A DNA stretch of 64,000 bases from Pleodorina starrii (taxonomy: Eukaryota; Chlorophyta; Chlorophyceae; Chlamydomonadales; Volvocaceae), in contig BRXU01000011.1 of the NCBI GenBank assembly GCA_030267565.1, positions 1,788,501-1,852,500 on the forward strand, given 5' to 3'. This document shows, one piece after another, positions 12,817-25,400 of this stretch. The notes beneath the pieces are model-generated. The model made no database searches, had not been told where the DNA came from, and worked only from the letters and a program-made list of their open reading frames with translations. Each line of letters starts with the position of its first letter. Within the stretch, counting starts at the first letter, position 1. The translations under genes and the position numbers were made by a program.

Positions 12817-13358
12817 ACACTTGTATAAACGGACGGTCTTCCCTCGCCCTGTGTGCGCACAAGGAAATCCGTTTCCTGTTGCGTGTCTGCAAAGCTCACG
12901 ATGGCCATGCTCGGTCGCCGCACTGCATGTGTTTCCGCTATGCCACAACATAGAGTTCTGCCTCTTTGTCATGCACACACGGCTGATCCCTAAACCAGAC
13001 GACGTCCGAGAGAGTTACACAGATCATGTTATACAACCCATGCAAGCCATGTTGGGTCATGCATCGTGGGCCCTCCTGGAGGAGAGCTCCTTGGGAGAGC
13101 CCACGATGCCTGATTGCATCATTTCGCCTGAGCGCAGGCCTGGTACACCAATCGGCGACGGGGCGTACGGTACACTCCACAACACAGCACACCGTGCCAG
13201 CGCAATTTGCCCTTTGCAATGCGAGCAGCGGCACCTCTCCAGCAACCCAACTCACAACCCTGCCCTGCCCTAACGCAGAATGGGGACGCAACACCCCCGC
13301 GCCCCCCCAGGGCCTCCGGCCTACACGTGGACAACCCCCCAGGCCGGCAGCCCACCCC
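12817..13358. other. Spacer between H2B and the U-box gene 3' end; hairpins and a family A element
   Basis: No gene seen. TTACA at 13015-13019 (TGTAA on the minus strand) is a good polyadenylation signal for the U-box gene. A long imperfect hairpin uses GCATCGTGGGC (from 13061) and GAGCCCACGATGC (13097-13109). A family A repeat lies at 13311-13340, inside the U-box 3' UTR. Confidence 0.6.
13311..13340 (+). repeat. Family A element (copy 2)
   Basis: GGCCTCCGGCCTACACGTGG then ACAACCCCCC, 18 bases beyond the U-box stop. Confidence 0.8.
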
Positions 13359-16300
13359 TCACGCCCCGTGCGTCTCCCGCCAGTCCGCGATAATCTTTCG
13401 CAGCGCGTAGTTGGGTGTGAGATGCGTGTGCGGCAGCGCCGCGCCGGACATTGGCGAGGTGGCCCGACCCTGCCGCCCCGCGAACCAGCGCGTGATGGCG
13501 GCTCGCTCGTAGCTGTGGCCGTCCGCCGCCACCACCGGGTCCTCCATCAGCTCCTGCGTGATGGGGCACAGCAGCTCCTCGGGAGGGCCCTGACGGACTG
13601 ACGGACCGCAGGGGGACGGCGCCGGGGGAGCAGAAGCCGGTGCCCAGGCCGGCGGGGACGCTGGCAGCGGCGGCGCGCTGGCATAGGCAAAGACGTCTTC
13701 TTGGGGTGGCGGGGGAGGGGGAAGGGGGGGCGCAGGCAGTGGCGTCGCCGGCCCGGGCCGTGCCCGGAACTGCAGATCCACGTCCTCCATCACCGGCATG
13801 ACCTCCTGCACCAACAGCCCCAGGAGCTCCCTGTCGCGCTCCCGCCCAGGCCCAGGCCAGCTGCGGCCCGCTGCCTGCGACGGCTCCCCGCCGCCGCCGC
13901 TGCCGCCGTCACCGCCGCCGCCGCCGCCGAAATTCAGCAGCGTGTGAACAGCGGCAATGAGCGGCCAGGCCTGATCCTCCGTCAGGGGCGGCGCCACGGA
14001 GGACTTGACGGAGGGGGACAGCAGGCGGGTGGGGGCCGAGTCCGCGAGCGCGCGGAGGACGACGCTGGGCGGGGGCACGGGTGAGTCGGTGCCCGCGACC
14101 AACTGGAGCGGGTGCCGGTCCGTCCATCCCAGTGGGTGCAGCCGTTGAGGGGAGACAGCCGTCGACCAGGGGCCGCACAGCACCGCACCGCACCGCACCG
14201 CACCGCACAGGCAGGAGGCGAGCATTGGCGCGTGGGAAAGGAGGGAACGGGTGGAGGGTGCAGGGGCGGGGGGGGGGGCGAGGTTGTGTCAGTCCTCAAG
14301 TCGTGCCGGAAGGAGGCTGTGGTGGCGTGGTTAGCTTTGGCGGGAAGGAGGGTGCATGGGTGCGGATGCGGGAAACGGGGCGGGGGATAATGGGGCTTCC
14401 AGGCGATTGGCAGCCTGGCAGGGGGTGGTTACCGGTACTTCACAAATGCATGACACACCCTCCCCTTGATCCTCCTCGCACCTGGAACAAAACCTGGCCC
14501 AGCGCGCGACCCATGACCACAAATGGCTCCTCGCCGCCGCTCCCCGACTCCACGCCCGCTCCTGAGCCCGCCGTGTCGCCTGTGGCGGGCTGCTGGCCAC
14601 CGCACCGCCGATTGCCGCTACTGCCGCCGCCGCTGCAGCGCTGCGCGGCGGCTGCAGCGCCCGGCCACGACGGCGGCTGTTGCTGCCGGGGCAGCGGCTG
14701 AGACTGCCGGGCTGGTGCCGCTGCTGCCGTAGCCGCTGCTGCAGCCGCGGGCGGCCTCGTTGGCTCTACCTTCAGCCGGAATCCGCAGCCGGGCGCCAGC
14801 CAGCAGCGAGGGCCCCGGTTCGCGGGGCCGCTGCTGCTGCTGCCGCTGGCGCGGCAGGGGTCGCCTCCCTCGCAGCAGTCGCCGTCGCCCAGGCTCAATA
14901 TGATATGTGCCGCCGACAGCTCGCTGCAGTAGAGGGAGCTCGCCGGAAGTTGGCCCCCGGGGCGGACACGGGCTCACGGTAGTGAGGAGCAGACAGACAG
15001 GCGCGGGCAGGCGCAGGACGGCGGAGGGTTTGACATCCACGTCGAGGCCCGGAAGGACATCAAGGAACAAGGATCTGGGGGGAGGGATTGGCGCGTATCG
15101 GGGGTACCGAGGGACCGACCCGTGGGTCTCTCGTCCCTACGCGCCCACGGCACACGCGTCCTTTCCCCAAAAAGGCCGGCGGCTCAGCGACCCTCCACCG
15201 CGCGCACCCTCCACCTCGGCCGCTTTCCTCGTAGCTTCCTTCCTGTGCCTCTTACCTCGCGCAGATCCCTGCCTGGAGCAGGTGTACGACAGCGGAGATC
15301 ATCTGCCGACACAGCGCCACGCGGATCTCCCAGCTGCCCAGCGCACTGCCGTACGGACTGTCCGGCAGCAGCGCCTCCCGGAGGCTGCCCGCGCCGGGGC
15401 ACTGCTCGTACACGTGGCAGGCCAGCGCGGGACAGCAACCCACGTACGGCACCACGTGCGCGTGGCGGCCGGCGGACAGCAGCGCGCGGCCGGCGGCGGC
15501 CTCCTCCCAAAACGCGTCGACGTCTGGGGTGGCGGCGGCGGGCGCGGGATCCACGAAGCCATTTGTCAGTAAATCAGTCAGTCAGTAAATCAGGCATTCA
15601 GTCAGGCAGTCAGGCAGTCAGTTAATCAGTCAGTCAGTCAGGCAGTCAGTCAGTCAGGGTATCAGTTGCGGCGGTTGGTTTCCCGCCAGGCAACGACCTC
15701 CGCGGCTCACCCTGCAAGCGGCTCAGCTGCACCTGCCGTACCGCCACTGATGCGCCCCGCAGCTGCGTCAGGTATGCGACCATGCCGTACGGCGTGCCGA
15801 GGGCGCGGCATCTGAAGCTCAGCTCGTCCGTGGCCTGCCGTACCTCGGACTCGCTATACGACGGTACGGGACAGGGCCTGGTCATGGCCCTCTGGATGGC
15901 CAGCTGCTCCTCAATGTACTGCCGAGGGCCGAGGGGGGGTTATGACAGTGCCATGGCAAGTTGGTACTGGTTACAGCCACCAGACACCAACGGTGGAGCG
16001 AGGAGGTGAGGTTTAAGGTCGAGAGTGGCGTTGTGGAAAAGCGGAGTGGAGGGCGGTGTCGGAAAGCCCTCCTACCGGACCGGACGAGGGTGGAAGGCCC
16101 TGGATGTCCGTGCGGCGCATCGAGGGGTGCGCACCTGCACCAGCTCCGCCATTGGCTGCCGGCCTCTCCAGCTGCCCCCCGGCTGCAAACACACACACGC
16201 ACATCACACACGCTGTGCCGGCGTCCTCCCGGCTCACCGTCTTCAGGGTGTTGAGGGCCCACATGGCCGCGGGCGCCAACACGTAGCGGTGGCACAGCTG

Positions 16301-17613
16301 CACCGCCGAGCGGGGGGCCAGGAACGAGGGGAGGGGGGAGCCGCAGATTCATCAGCGGGGCGGCATACACGCATCCAGGCGACGGACAGCCGCAGTGCAG
16401 TGACCCGTGGGTCATCCGTGGGGATTTTGTGGCGGCGGCAGCAGGACCCCAGCAGGACCCCAGCAGCAGCAGCAGTATGGGTAGCGATGACCACCGACGA
16501 CAGCCACCAACGGAGCAGAGGGCCCATGAACAGGCCCGACAAGGACGCGGGTCCCCCCCACCTTGATGCCGGTCCACGCCGTCCCCGCCAGCCTGCCCAG
16601 AGCCTCCAACACCGCGGGTCTAGCCGCCTGCTGCTGCTGCTGCTGCTGCTGCTGGCCCGGGGCATGTGGCCAGAACATATTGAGGCCAGGGAGGGACAAA
16701 GGGAGGGGGAAAGGCACACGCGCGGTGAGGCCGTCAGGGCCTTCACTCCAGTACATGAAGGGGAACAGGCCCGCCTGGCCTAGCCTGGCCTGGCTGGTAG
16801 GGAGGGAGGGCGGGCGCCTCGGAGGGATCCGCTGAGGCGGCCGCTGGGCTGGGCTGGGCTGGGTCAGCAGCAGCAGCCCCCGCCTTCCCTCCGTGCGCGG
16901 AAGAGGCAACATGCGCGGGTGGGTCCCTTGACTGGCACGGAAACTGGCCAGGGACCCACCCGTGCCTGCTGCCGCGCGTTGTACCGTAACAGGGAGAGAG
17001 AGAGACGGGGCCCTCGACCCTCTCCCGAGCAGATCCTGTTTACTGCGCTTTCTGCGGGCTCCATTGCTGACCACCTCCCGAACTGTGGGCGTGTATTTTA
17101 CTGACGGCAAGGCGGCGGTGAGGCACTGCGCTTCCAAGCACATAAGCTGCACAACCGCCCCTCAGACCCTGTGGAACAGCAAGGCCACTCACCACCGTAC
17201 GGTCGCTGCCGGTGGTGTTGGCGTTGGCGCTGGTGGCATTGCGGCGCCCGTTCCTGTCCTCCACCACCGGACGCAGCCTGCCGGGGGAAGCCATCACCGC
17301 AAGGCCCACGCCGACGCTCACGTACGGCCCCTTGGGCGTCGCCGGCAGGCTGCCAGCTCAGGCCTCGGGACAGCCTCGCGTCTCTGAAACACAGCCGGGC
17401 TGCAGCGGGTAAGCGTCGTTTTTTGCAACTGTTGGTTCCCGGAGGTGCGGGCTCCGTGCTGCGCAGGACGTTCACCAGGTCGACCAACAGACCGACTCCC
17501 GCTGCCGATTGGCGCCTCACCTGGCCACACAGAACAGGACTGAGGTTGATGCCTACGCCCTCCTCATCGGTTGGGGGGCTCAGGTCCGATCGGTCAGGCG
17601 CGAGTGCTACGAA
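13359..17613 (-). CDS. U-box E3 ligase-like protein with degenerate kinase-like domain (5' end unresolved)
   Basis: Resembles plant U-box/kinase (PUB) proteins. Phase-consistent exons on the minus strand, in transcription order: 16653?-16562 (polyQ), 16297-16238, 16182-16135, 15918-15711, 15523-15256, 15074-about 14985, a poorly bounded exon to 14482, and 14102-13359. Further likely N-terminal exons: about 17613-17522 and about 17340-17190; the start codon is not found. Kinase N-lobe: YSESEVRQATDELSF, then LGTPYGMVAYL (glycine loop), then VAVRQV with Arg where VAxK has its Lys. Catalytic loop region reads DVDVKPSAVL rather than HRDxKPxNxL. A C-lobe-like segment VMGRALGQVLFQLVAGTD follows a long Ala/Gly/Gln-rich insert. 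The last 75 residues are a full U-box (ELLCPITQELMEDPVVAADG, then SYERAAI). Probably ubiquitin ligase active but not a working kinase. Confidence 0.75.
15565..15657. repeat. Irregular CAGT tetranucleotide array in a U-box gene intron
   Basis: About 90 bases built from CAGT/AGTC units interspersed with TAAAT and GG variants, filling much of the intron between the exons ending at 15523 and starting at 15711. Confidence 0.8.
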
Positions 17614-19471
17614 GGGGGGTTGTGTCGGGTTTCGGAGCGTTTAAGCCGGGGTGGGTGGTTCGCGGCGGGGAGGTGAACAGCGCGTATGCTACTCACAATC
17701 TGGAGAATTAGGTTCGAAAGATTATATGCTATCATAGCACGCTCGACAGGGCATATGAAAATGCAGGGGTAGGTCCGGTAGGTAAGCAAGGTCTGGTTGG
17801 CATGGCCCTTTCACCATGCTAATAGCGTGCATGGACCCGTAGTAGGTGGTCGTTTGATGCAGTTTCAGAAACCAGCTGCCCTGTTAAGCCTCGCAGCTGG
17901 AAACGGCCTTTGGCCTTCAAACGGACAGCTCGGCACCGGAGAACCGGTGAATGAGGATTTATATCTTACCTATATACGCAAATTGTTTCCGATGTGCTTG
18001 GCGAAACCAGGCGAGAAATAAAGGGAAATAGAAGTTGTTGGGAGTTACCCGTAATTCAGGGCCATCAATAAAGGCTCTTATGATAAAGGTTCGACCTTGC
18101 TTATGCCACTGTGGAACATAACATGACCTATACCACAGAAGCCGTTGAGACATGCATCGCAGCATCGGTTCCAGATGCCTCGCCGACCCACAGACCCACG
18201 CAGAGGCGAAATACGGCGAGTCGACTGAAAATTCATCCGGCACCCTAAAGACTTATAGCGACTTATAGAGCTACAGATACTCCATTTTTCTTACCGCAAT
18301 TCACCCGATCTAGGCTTTGTTTTAGCGTAGCGACGCGGCACGCCACTGTTACCAACCACCTCTCCGTTCACCAGCGGGCTATCCCCGCGGTCCGTTAACG
18401 ATTAAAAACTGGCACCTCGGGGCAATATGCCGTTTCAGGTGAGCACTATCGTGTCTTCAGGTCGGGCCGCGAATCCCTTGGGCGTCCGGTCTCGCTTGGC
18501 GCATGCAGCGCTGACGTCCTTGCCTGTGCCTGGCCCTGACTCCCCTATGCCGATGTGTCGGCAACATGTGACAGCCGGCTTGGCCTTACAAGAGGCCATT
18601 CTATCAAGCAAACCTGACCAAGCACGAGATTCAGGTACGTAAGCGACGCCGGCGGGTCCCGAAGCGCAGGCCTAGGCAGCGAAGCCAGCAGCCACTTCGT
18701 CAATGGGCATCTTGATGTTGCACGACTTGCGTAGGCTGGTATCTTTTGTGCATGCAGTACGCGCGTTTTAAAGGGTTCACGGCTGACCAGCTTCACCTTG
18801 GCTTTTCTCCTTGGCCTCGCGTGCACAGGCGGACCTGTCCTACATCCTCTCACAGACGAAACGAGAACCGCGCCAACCGGGCAGATTTCACGATCAGGCC
18901 CCTGGGTCGCGAGGAGCAGAAGGCAAATAGGGCATGTGTCCTAGCGACCTGAGGGGCGGCCTTGTAACTGTTTAGTTGACAGCTAGAGAAGACTATTGGG
19001 ACACTTTATCCATAGCTAGGCTTCTTTTTATATTCTTCGGTGCTGGACGGGTGGGATGCAGGACTGAGAGGTAGATTACAAGACTTGACAGGGATTGCAT
19101 ATACTTTTTATTACCATGTTATGACTGCTGTAGCGGGACTTAAGTAGTGCGAGTGATAGGCATGGATGTGCGCGGATATGTGCCTTTCGAGTCCAACGGG
19201 AAAGCTCGCTGGCAAAGCCGTGACTGCTCCAGAGCCGCATTTGTAACCATTGCGGCCGTTGAGAACACGATCCTTTAATATGTAATGCACGTATGCCGAA
19301 TTAGCAAAACTGGGCCGGAACGCGGGATGACCCTGGCGCATTCCTTACAGCAATGTACGACACTACAGCCCGACATCTCCCGGGTAGACGCCCTCCCCGT
19401 TGCAGAAACAGAACCCCGCCGCAGCTCCCGCCGCTTGGGGATACATCCCATCTCCCAACAGTACAGTCCCG
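17614..19471. other. Intergenic: U-box promoter side and DIS3L 3' UTR
   Basis: Lower-GC sequence without a recognisable gene. TTACA at about 19343-19347 is TGTAA on the minus strand and would polyadenylate the DIS3L-type gene about 125 bases after its stop. Short open frames (17797-18021, 18427-18642) show no family resemblance. Confidence 0.5.
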
Positions 19472-22400
19472 TCAAGCCTGCAGATGCAGCACACTCGCCT
19501 TGAGCTCATCCAACCGCTCCCGGAGCTTCCGCTCCTGGTTCGACCCCCGGCGGCAGGCCAGCAGCCGCATCTCCAGCCGCGACACGCGCCTCAGCCGCGC
19601 CCGCAGCTCCGGCGGGCCCCTCTCCGGCCCCTCCTCCACACCCGCCACCTTCCCCACCTCCCCCCACGTCCTGCCACCCAAGCCCGATGGGCCGCTGCTG
19701 TCTCCAACCACCGCCGCCGCCGAAGCCGCTGCCAAAGCCACATGGGCCGTCGCGATCGCCACCAGCGCAGCCGCAGGCGCACTCAGCACCTCCCCGCCGG
19801 CTAGTCCGGCCTCCTCCGCCTCCTCAGCCCCGGCGCTGCGGGATCCGCCTTCCTTCCCACTGCCGCCCTGGCCCTGGTCCTGCTCCTGGTGCTGCCCAGC
19901 TCGTTCGCCGGCAGGGGCAGGGGCAGGCCGGTCTCCCACAGGCAGCTGTGTCCCCGGCCCCGGCCCTGCTGCACCCGGGCCGCCACCGCCGTCACCGGCC
20001 TCGGCAAACGAGCTGGGCACCGCCTCGCCTCCTCCTCCTGCCCCCGCCCCGGCCGCTCTCCCGAAGCCCGCGACCGAATGCCCCGGGGCTGACGCCGCCG
20101 CCGCCGCCGCCGCCCCTGCCGCCGCCGGCGGCGCCTCCTGCTGGCTCGCCCTGTCCCGCATGCTGATCAGCAGCCGCAAGTGCGGCGGCAGCACCGCCGC
20201 CGCCGCTGCTGTGCCGCTGCCGCCGGCAGGCCCGACACCGCCGCCAGCGGCCGGTGGTGGTTGCTTCTGCGGCCCAGCCGCCACCACAGGTGCCTTGGCC
20301 GTCAGCGCCTGTCCCGGCTTGGTGCTGCTGGTTTGCAGCGCGTCGGGGTGGTGTGGGTCCAGAAGCCGCAGGGCCAGCTTGGGTCCGTGGGCCCGGTGGT
20401 CGGCGGCGGAGAGGCGCACGGAGACGGGCTGCCACAGCCGCACACACCACAGGGGGGCGCCGGTGGCAGCGTCGGCGATGGAGACCTCCTCGGGGCTGGT
20501 GGCCAGGCTGCGAAGAGGGGGGTCAGGGGAGGAGCGGAGAAGAGGGGGTTAGCCTGGGTGCCATGGGTCTCTCCTAGGTGGAGACAGTGGAGGCCGGAAG
20601 GAGGTTAAGATGGCGAAGCTGGGCGACGTAACCGGGAAGGGCAGGGTAGAGCGTTTAAGGGTTTTAGGGTGGGTAGTTCGGGGTTGGGGGGCCCAGAGTC
20701 CCCCCAAACCCCCTCCCCCGACACACACCCACAGCCACTCACCGCATCCCCCGCCTCTCCGCCGTCACGAAGGGGTCGTCCTCCGCGGACGGTCCGTCCG
20801 GCTGGCCCGCCCGCAGGGGCGGCCGCGGCAGGCCCCGCCGGTCGGTGAGCGCCACTGCGGCCCTCAGCTGGTAGGCGGGGATGAACAGCTCCAAGCGGCT
20901 GCCGCTGATGCCGCACACCTGCGTGTGTGCGTGTTTGTGTGTGTGTGTGTGTGTGTGTTTGTTTGCGTGTGTGTGCGTGTGTGTGTGTGTGTGTGTGCGT
21001 GTGTTTGCTGGTGTGTGTTTGCGTGTGTGTGCATGTGCGTTTGCGTCTGTGTGTCTGCTGGGGGTGTTATTTGCGCAGTTGCACACACCCACACGAGCGA
21101 ATGCACACACGATCACGGCGTCAAGAGATCCAATCCACCGGACTGAACCCGTCCATCCCCACCATGGCGGCACCCCGTCATTCCTGTTCGCGACTCGCCT
21201 TCCGGGCGTCCACCCTCCTTTCCTATGAGATGAGCGGGAGCCAGACCACAGACCCCCCCCTCCTCAAAAAAACACACACACGCCCCGCCCCAATCCCCAC
21301 CAGCGCCCTCTCCACGTGCGGCCGGGCGTGCAGCAGCAGCAGCAGGTACAGCTCGCTGCACTCCTTCTGGGCGGCCTTGGCCTGACGGTGGCGCGCGTTC
21401 ATGACGGCCGCCGCGGCAGCCAGGTCGGGGTGCGGCTGCGGGGGCGGCAGGCCGGACAGAGCCGCCAACAGTTGCCGGTGGACAACCACGTCGGCATACC
21501 TGGGGGGGAGGGGGAGGGAGGGGGAGGGAGGGGGAGGGGGTTACTGAGGGTGAAAGAAACCGCAGCGGTGGAACGGAGGGGCCACCACGCGTCAGGCCCC
21601 CTGCTGCTGCGGAGCGTGGCAATCCGCGCTGAGACCAAGGGTTGGGTCTTCGTCGCAAGCCCGACACATACTTAAAAAGTTGTTACTTCTTAAGAGTTCG
21701 CCGTTAACGCAGCCAGAGCGCGGCCCCTGCTCTTAGTACGGCACAGCTGCCGTACAACCGTATACACACACACCTGCGGATGGGCGACGTGAAGTGCGTG
21801 TAGTACTGCAGCGCCAGGCCGTAGTGGTACGACAGCGCCGTGCCGGGCGGCGTGGTTCCGGAGCTGTTGTATTGTGCCTCCGACATGGCGCGCGTGGCCA
21901 GGCTCTTGATGAGGGTGGCGGCGGCGGGGTCGGACGCGGCGGCGGCGGCGGCGCAAGCGCGCTCCAGGGCGGCCGCCAGAGAGGCGTTGGAGGCGGGGTC
22001 CACGGGCGCGCCGCCCGAGTGGGGCTCGATGAGGGCGCGGACCTGCCCCGGACACGGTACGGCAGACGAGCAGGTACGACAGCGGTTGGTACGACACGAC
22101 ACACTTGCACGGGTCCGTCCAACATGAATGGCAGCGAAGCGCAGAGAGCTCCGCACACAGGCCCACGCACACGCACACGCACACACACCTGCTCAAATGC
22201 CTGGGCCCGCGGCGGCGGGTGGTTCCGGAGCAGTGCGGCTCCCGGGTAGGCGGTGGCGATCCGCTCCGCCACCGCCGAGTTGGCCGCGATCATCATCTCA
22301 GCCACAACGTCCATCATGGCCACCTGACGGGGAAACACGCGCCGGACCGGATCGGACCGGACCGGACCGGATCGGACCCCGGGGCACAAGAATGAGATGC

Positions 22401-25400
22401 AGACCGAGGGGCCGGGCGTGGCGGCGCGGGGGCGGGGCGGCGGCAGTGTCGCGGCAGTGTCGCGGCGGCGGCGGCGGGCATGGGGGCAGGCAATTGTCGT
22501 TGCGCGGTGGCGCAGCGGCGGTTTGGCTTCACTGAGCAGGGAGGCGACGCGGCGATGGACTGGACTCGGCCCCCCCAGCTACCCACCTTTTGCTTGCACA
22601 CCACCTGGCAGGGCGCCCCCGTGTCGGCCTCCACTCGGAAGCGCAGCTCAGCGGAGGTGAGCTCCAGAGCGCCCGCAGCCACCCGCCGGGAGTGGAGCTG
22701 GGCTGCGGGGGGTGTGAGGGGGGAATTGGGTTGGGTGGGTAGTGTATGACAGTCCAAGGAGGGGCAAGACAGACGAGGCCGCAGCGATGGAACGGAGGCG
22801 ACGTGGGTGAACGGGCGCGGGGGCTGGTGAGGGGGCGGGTGAGGGGGCGGGGTCCGGAAGGTTCCACTGACGAATGCGAGTGAGGCGGAGCTCGGAGCAG
22901 AGGATGTGGGTTGGGTACTGTGCTCAGAGGGGTGCGCAGACAGCACAGCGGCCGCCCAGCCAACCACCCACCTGCCCCCCCAACCACCACCAACCACCTG
23001 CTCAACTACCTGTCAGCTCGTCCAGCACCCGCAGCGACCTGCGCAGCACCTCCACGTGATCCGGCGGCAGCTCGTCCTCCAGGGGGGGCGTACGGCAGTC
23101 CAGAATGTCCTGGGCCTGCGTTGCGGGCGTGGCGTTGGGTAATGAACTCATTGCATCGGGTACCGTATCGTACTTTTTTCCACCCCGGCCCGCCCACCCC
23201 TCAAAAACCCAACACCTCCCTCACCTGTTGGTAATGCAGCTGGTGGCGACTCCGAATCACCGTCCGGCCGAACCACACGTCCTCCACCTCATACTCGAAC
23301 TCCCGCCCCTCCTCCCGCCCCTCCCCCTCCTCCCGCCGCCTCCTCCGCCTCCTCAGCGTCCAAATCACGCTGACCGCCAGTCTCTCCACTCCCCGCCTCA
23401 GACTGCACAGCTGCTCGCTCAGCAGCCCCGGCAGCATGTCCAGTCGCCGGTCCACCAGATAGACGGAGGTGCAGCGGTCGCGAGCCTCCCCATCCAACAT
23501 GCCGCCCGGCCGCACGAACCAGCTCACGTCGGCGATGTGAACCCCCACTTCCACACGCTGTTCCTGCCCCTGCTGCTCCTGCCCCTGCTGCTGCTGCTGC
23601 TGTGAGGCGCGGGAGGATGACGGGTGAGGAGGGGGAGGAGGGGGGGGTAGGAAGCGGACGTGCATCGCGTCGTCGACGTCCGTGCAGCCCACCTGTGGAT
23701 GGGGGCAAGAGGGGCGGGGGTGGAGGTGGAGGTGAAGGTGGAGGTGGGTCGAGTGAGGAGCAATATCAATACTGGTTGCAGCGGCCAGTCGCCTCCTTGG
23801 CAAATGAGCCCGTAAAGACGATACCGTAGCGGGGGGTGGAGGGGCGGGGAAAGCGGCGGACGGGCCGCGCAGGCTTCTCCAGACCGCAATCGCAAGAGCC
23901 CACCCGCAGCGCGCCCGCCGCTGCCTGCACTCCTGCATCCCCTTATAATAAACTCAGTCTCCCAGCTTCCAGGGCCCCTCCCCTCCCCGTCCCTCACCGG
24001 GTCTATGCTGACGACGAAGTACTCGGGCCCCGTCAGATCCCGGCGGGCGGCTCGCTCCCGGGGGGGCACGCACCAGTCCTCGGCTCGGGTCACGCGGGGC
24101 AGCTCAGCCAGGGCAGCCTCACAGAACGGCTGTGGAGGAGAGGAGCGAGGAGGGGGGCGTGAGGGCGGTTGTGGTGGTTGCGGTGGTTTGTGGTGGTTCT
24201 GGTACAACGACGTAAGAAAGGTAGCGGGGGGTGTTGGTGGTGGCGGTGGTGGCAGTGGAGTAGTTTCGTCCCGACGGCCGACGGCCGACTGACCCACGGG
24301 TCGCCCGCCCGCCCGCCTCCCCTCGGGGCCTTCCCCCCCTCGTCCCTCACCTTGTGGGTGATTCCGCACTGCACCAGCACCGCCTCGCTCTCCGCCCGCA
24401 GATCATTCAGGCGGCCCAGCACACGGGTCACGTGGCCGCGAGGGTACCTGCAGCCGGCTCCGGAACCGGGTTTTGAGGTTTTACACACCAGCAGCGGCAG
24501 CAGTAGCGCGAGCATTGCTTCCCCCACAAACTGCTGTACTGATGTCATCTATTACCGTAAACCGCCCGAATCACCGCCCCTCCACCCCACGCCCCAACAC
24601 CGCCAGCCCTCCCTTCTCTCCCCACTCCCCACCACTAGTCCTCCTCCAATCCCACCGCCCCTCCCAACCCCCAGCCCCCAGCCCCACCGCCCCTCCTCTG
24701 CCCCACTTGACCCCCACTTGACCCCAACCACAACCCCCCAACCCACAACCCCCATTCAGCACTGTCGTCCCTCTACCCGACCCCTACCCACCCCCACCCA
24801 ACCGCCCACCTGGAGTTCCGCTCCCAGCTGTCCACTCGCACCACGAAGCGACTGCCCACCAGCTGTGCCCCCTGCCGCGTCACCACCACCACCGCCGGCA
24901 GCCGCCGATCCAGAGGCATGCACACCAGCACCTCAGACCGCCGCTGCTGCTGCTGCGGGCCGCCACCCTGCTGCCCCTGCTGCTGCTGTATCTCCAGTCG
25001 GGACCGTAGGGCCGCCTCGTCGCGCTGAGAGAGGCAGGCCACGATGTCCCGTGGGTCGCGCTGCAGGATGGCCACCACCTCGGCTGCGAGCGGGGGGGCG
25101 GAAGGGCGGGGGCCGGTGGCAGATTCCGGGAAGCCGGCGGGAGACGACCGGTGCCGCGTGTGCGCCTTGTGACGCCTCTCCATGGCGCAATCTAAAACCC
25201 TAAAACCCCTTAAAAACAACCCCTGCCGAAACCTGGCCTGGAGCAGCAAGGGGGCTCACTGCATCACGAGCCCTCACGGAAGACCGAACACACCACCGCA
25301 GCGCATACGAAACACACACGCTCCCTGCTCTGCTCCGCTCGACTCCACTGCACTGCACTGCACTCCTGAGCAACCCCCCCCCAGGAGCCCGTACCCACCC

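Noticed and set aside
16626..16653. CTG repeat tract as a noncoding microsatellite
   Set aside because: It lies in the open frame of a U-box gene exon and encodes a polyglutamine run, so it is treated as coding.
18080..18100. GGTTCGACC, like a tRNA T-loop
   Set aside because: No acceptor stem, D-arm or anticodon arm could be folded around it.
18425..18645. Small open frame between the U-box and DIS3L genes
   Set aside because: No family resemblance, no partner exons with clear splice signals, ordinary intergenic composition.
20921..21146. Cys/Val-rich and His/Thr-rich open frames over the GT tract
   Set aside because: They are translations of a dinucleotide repeat.
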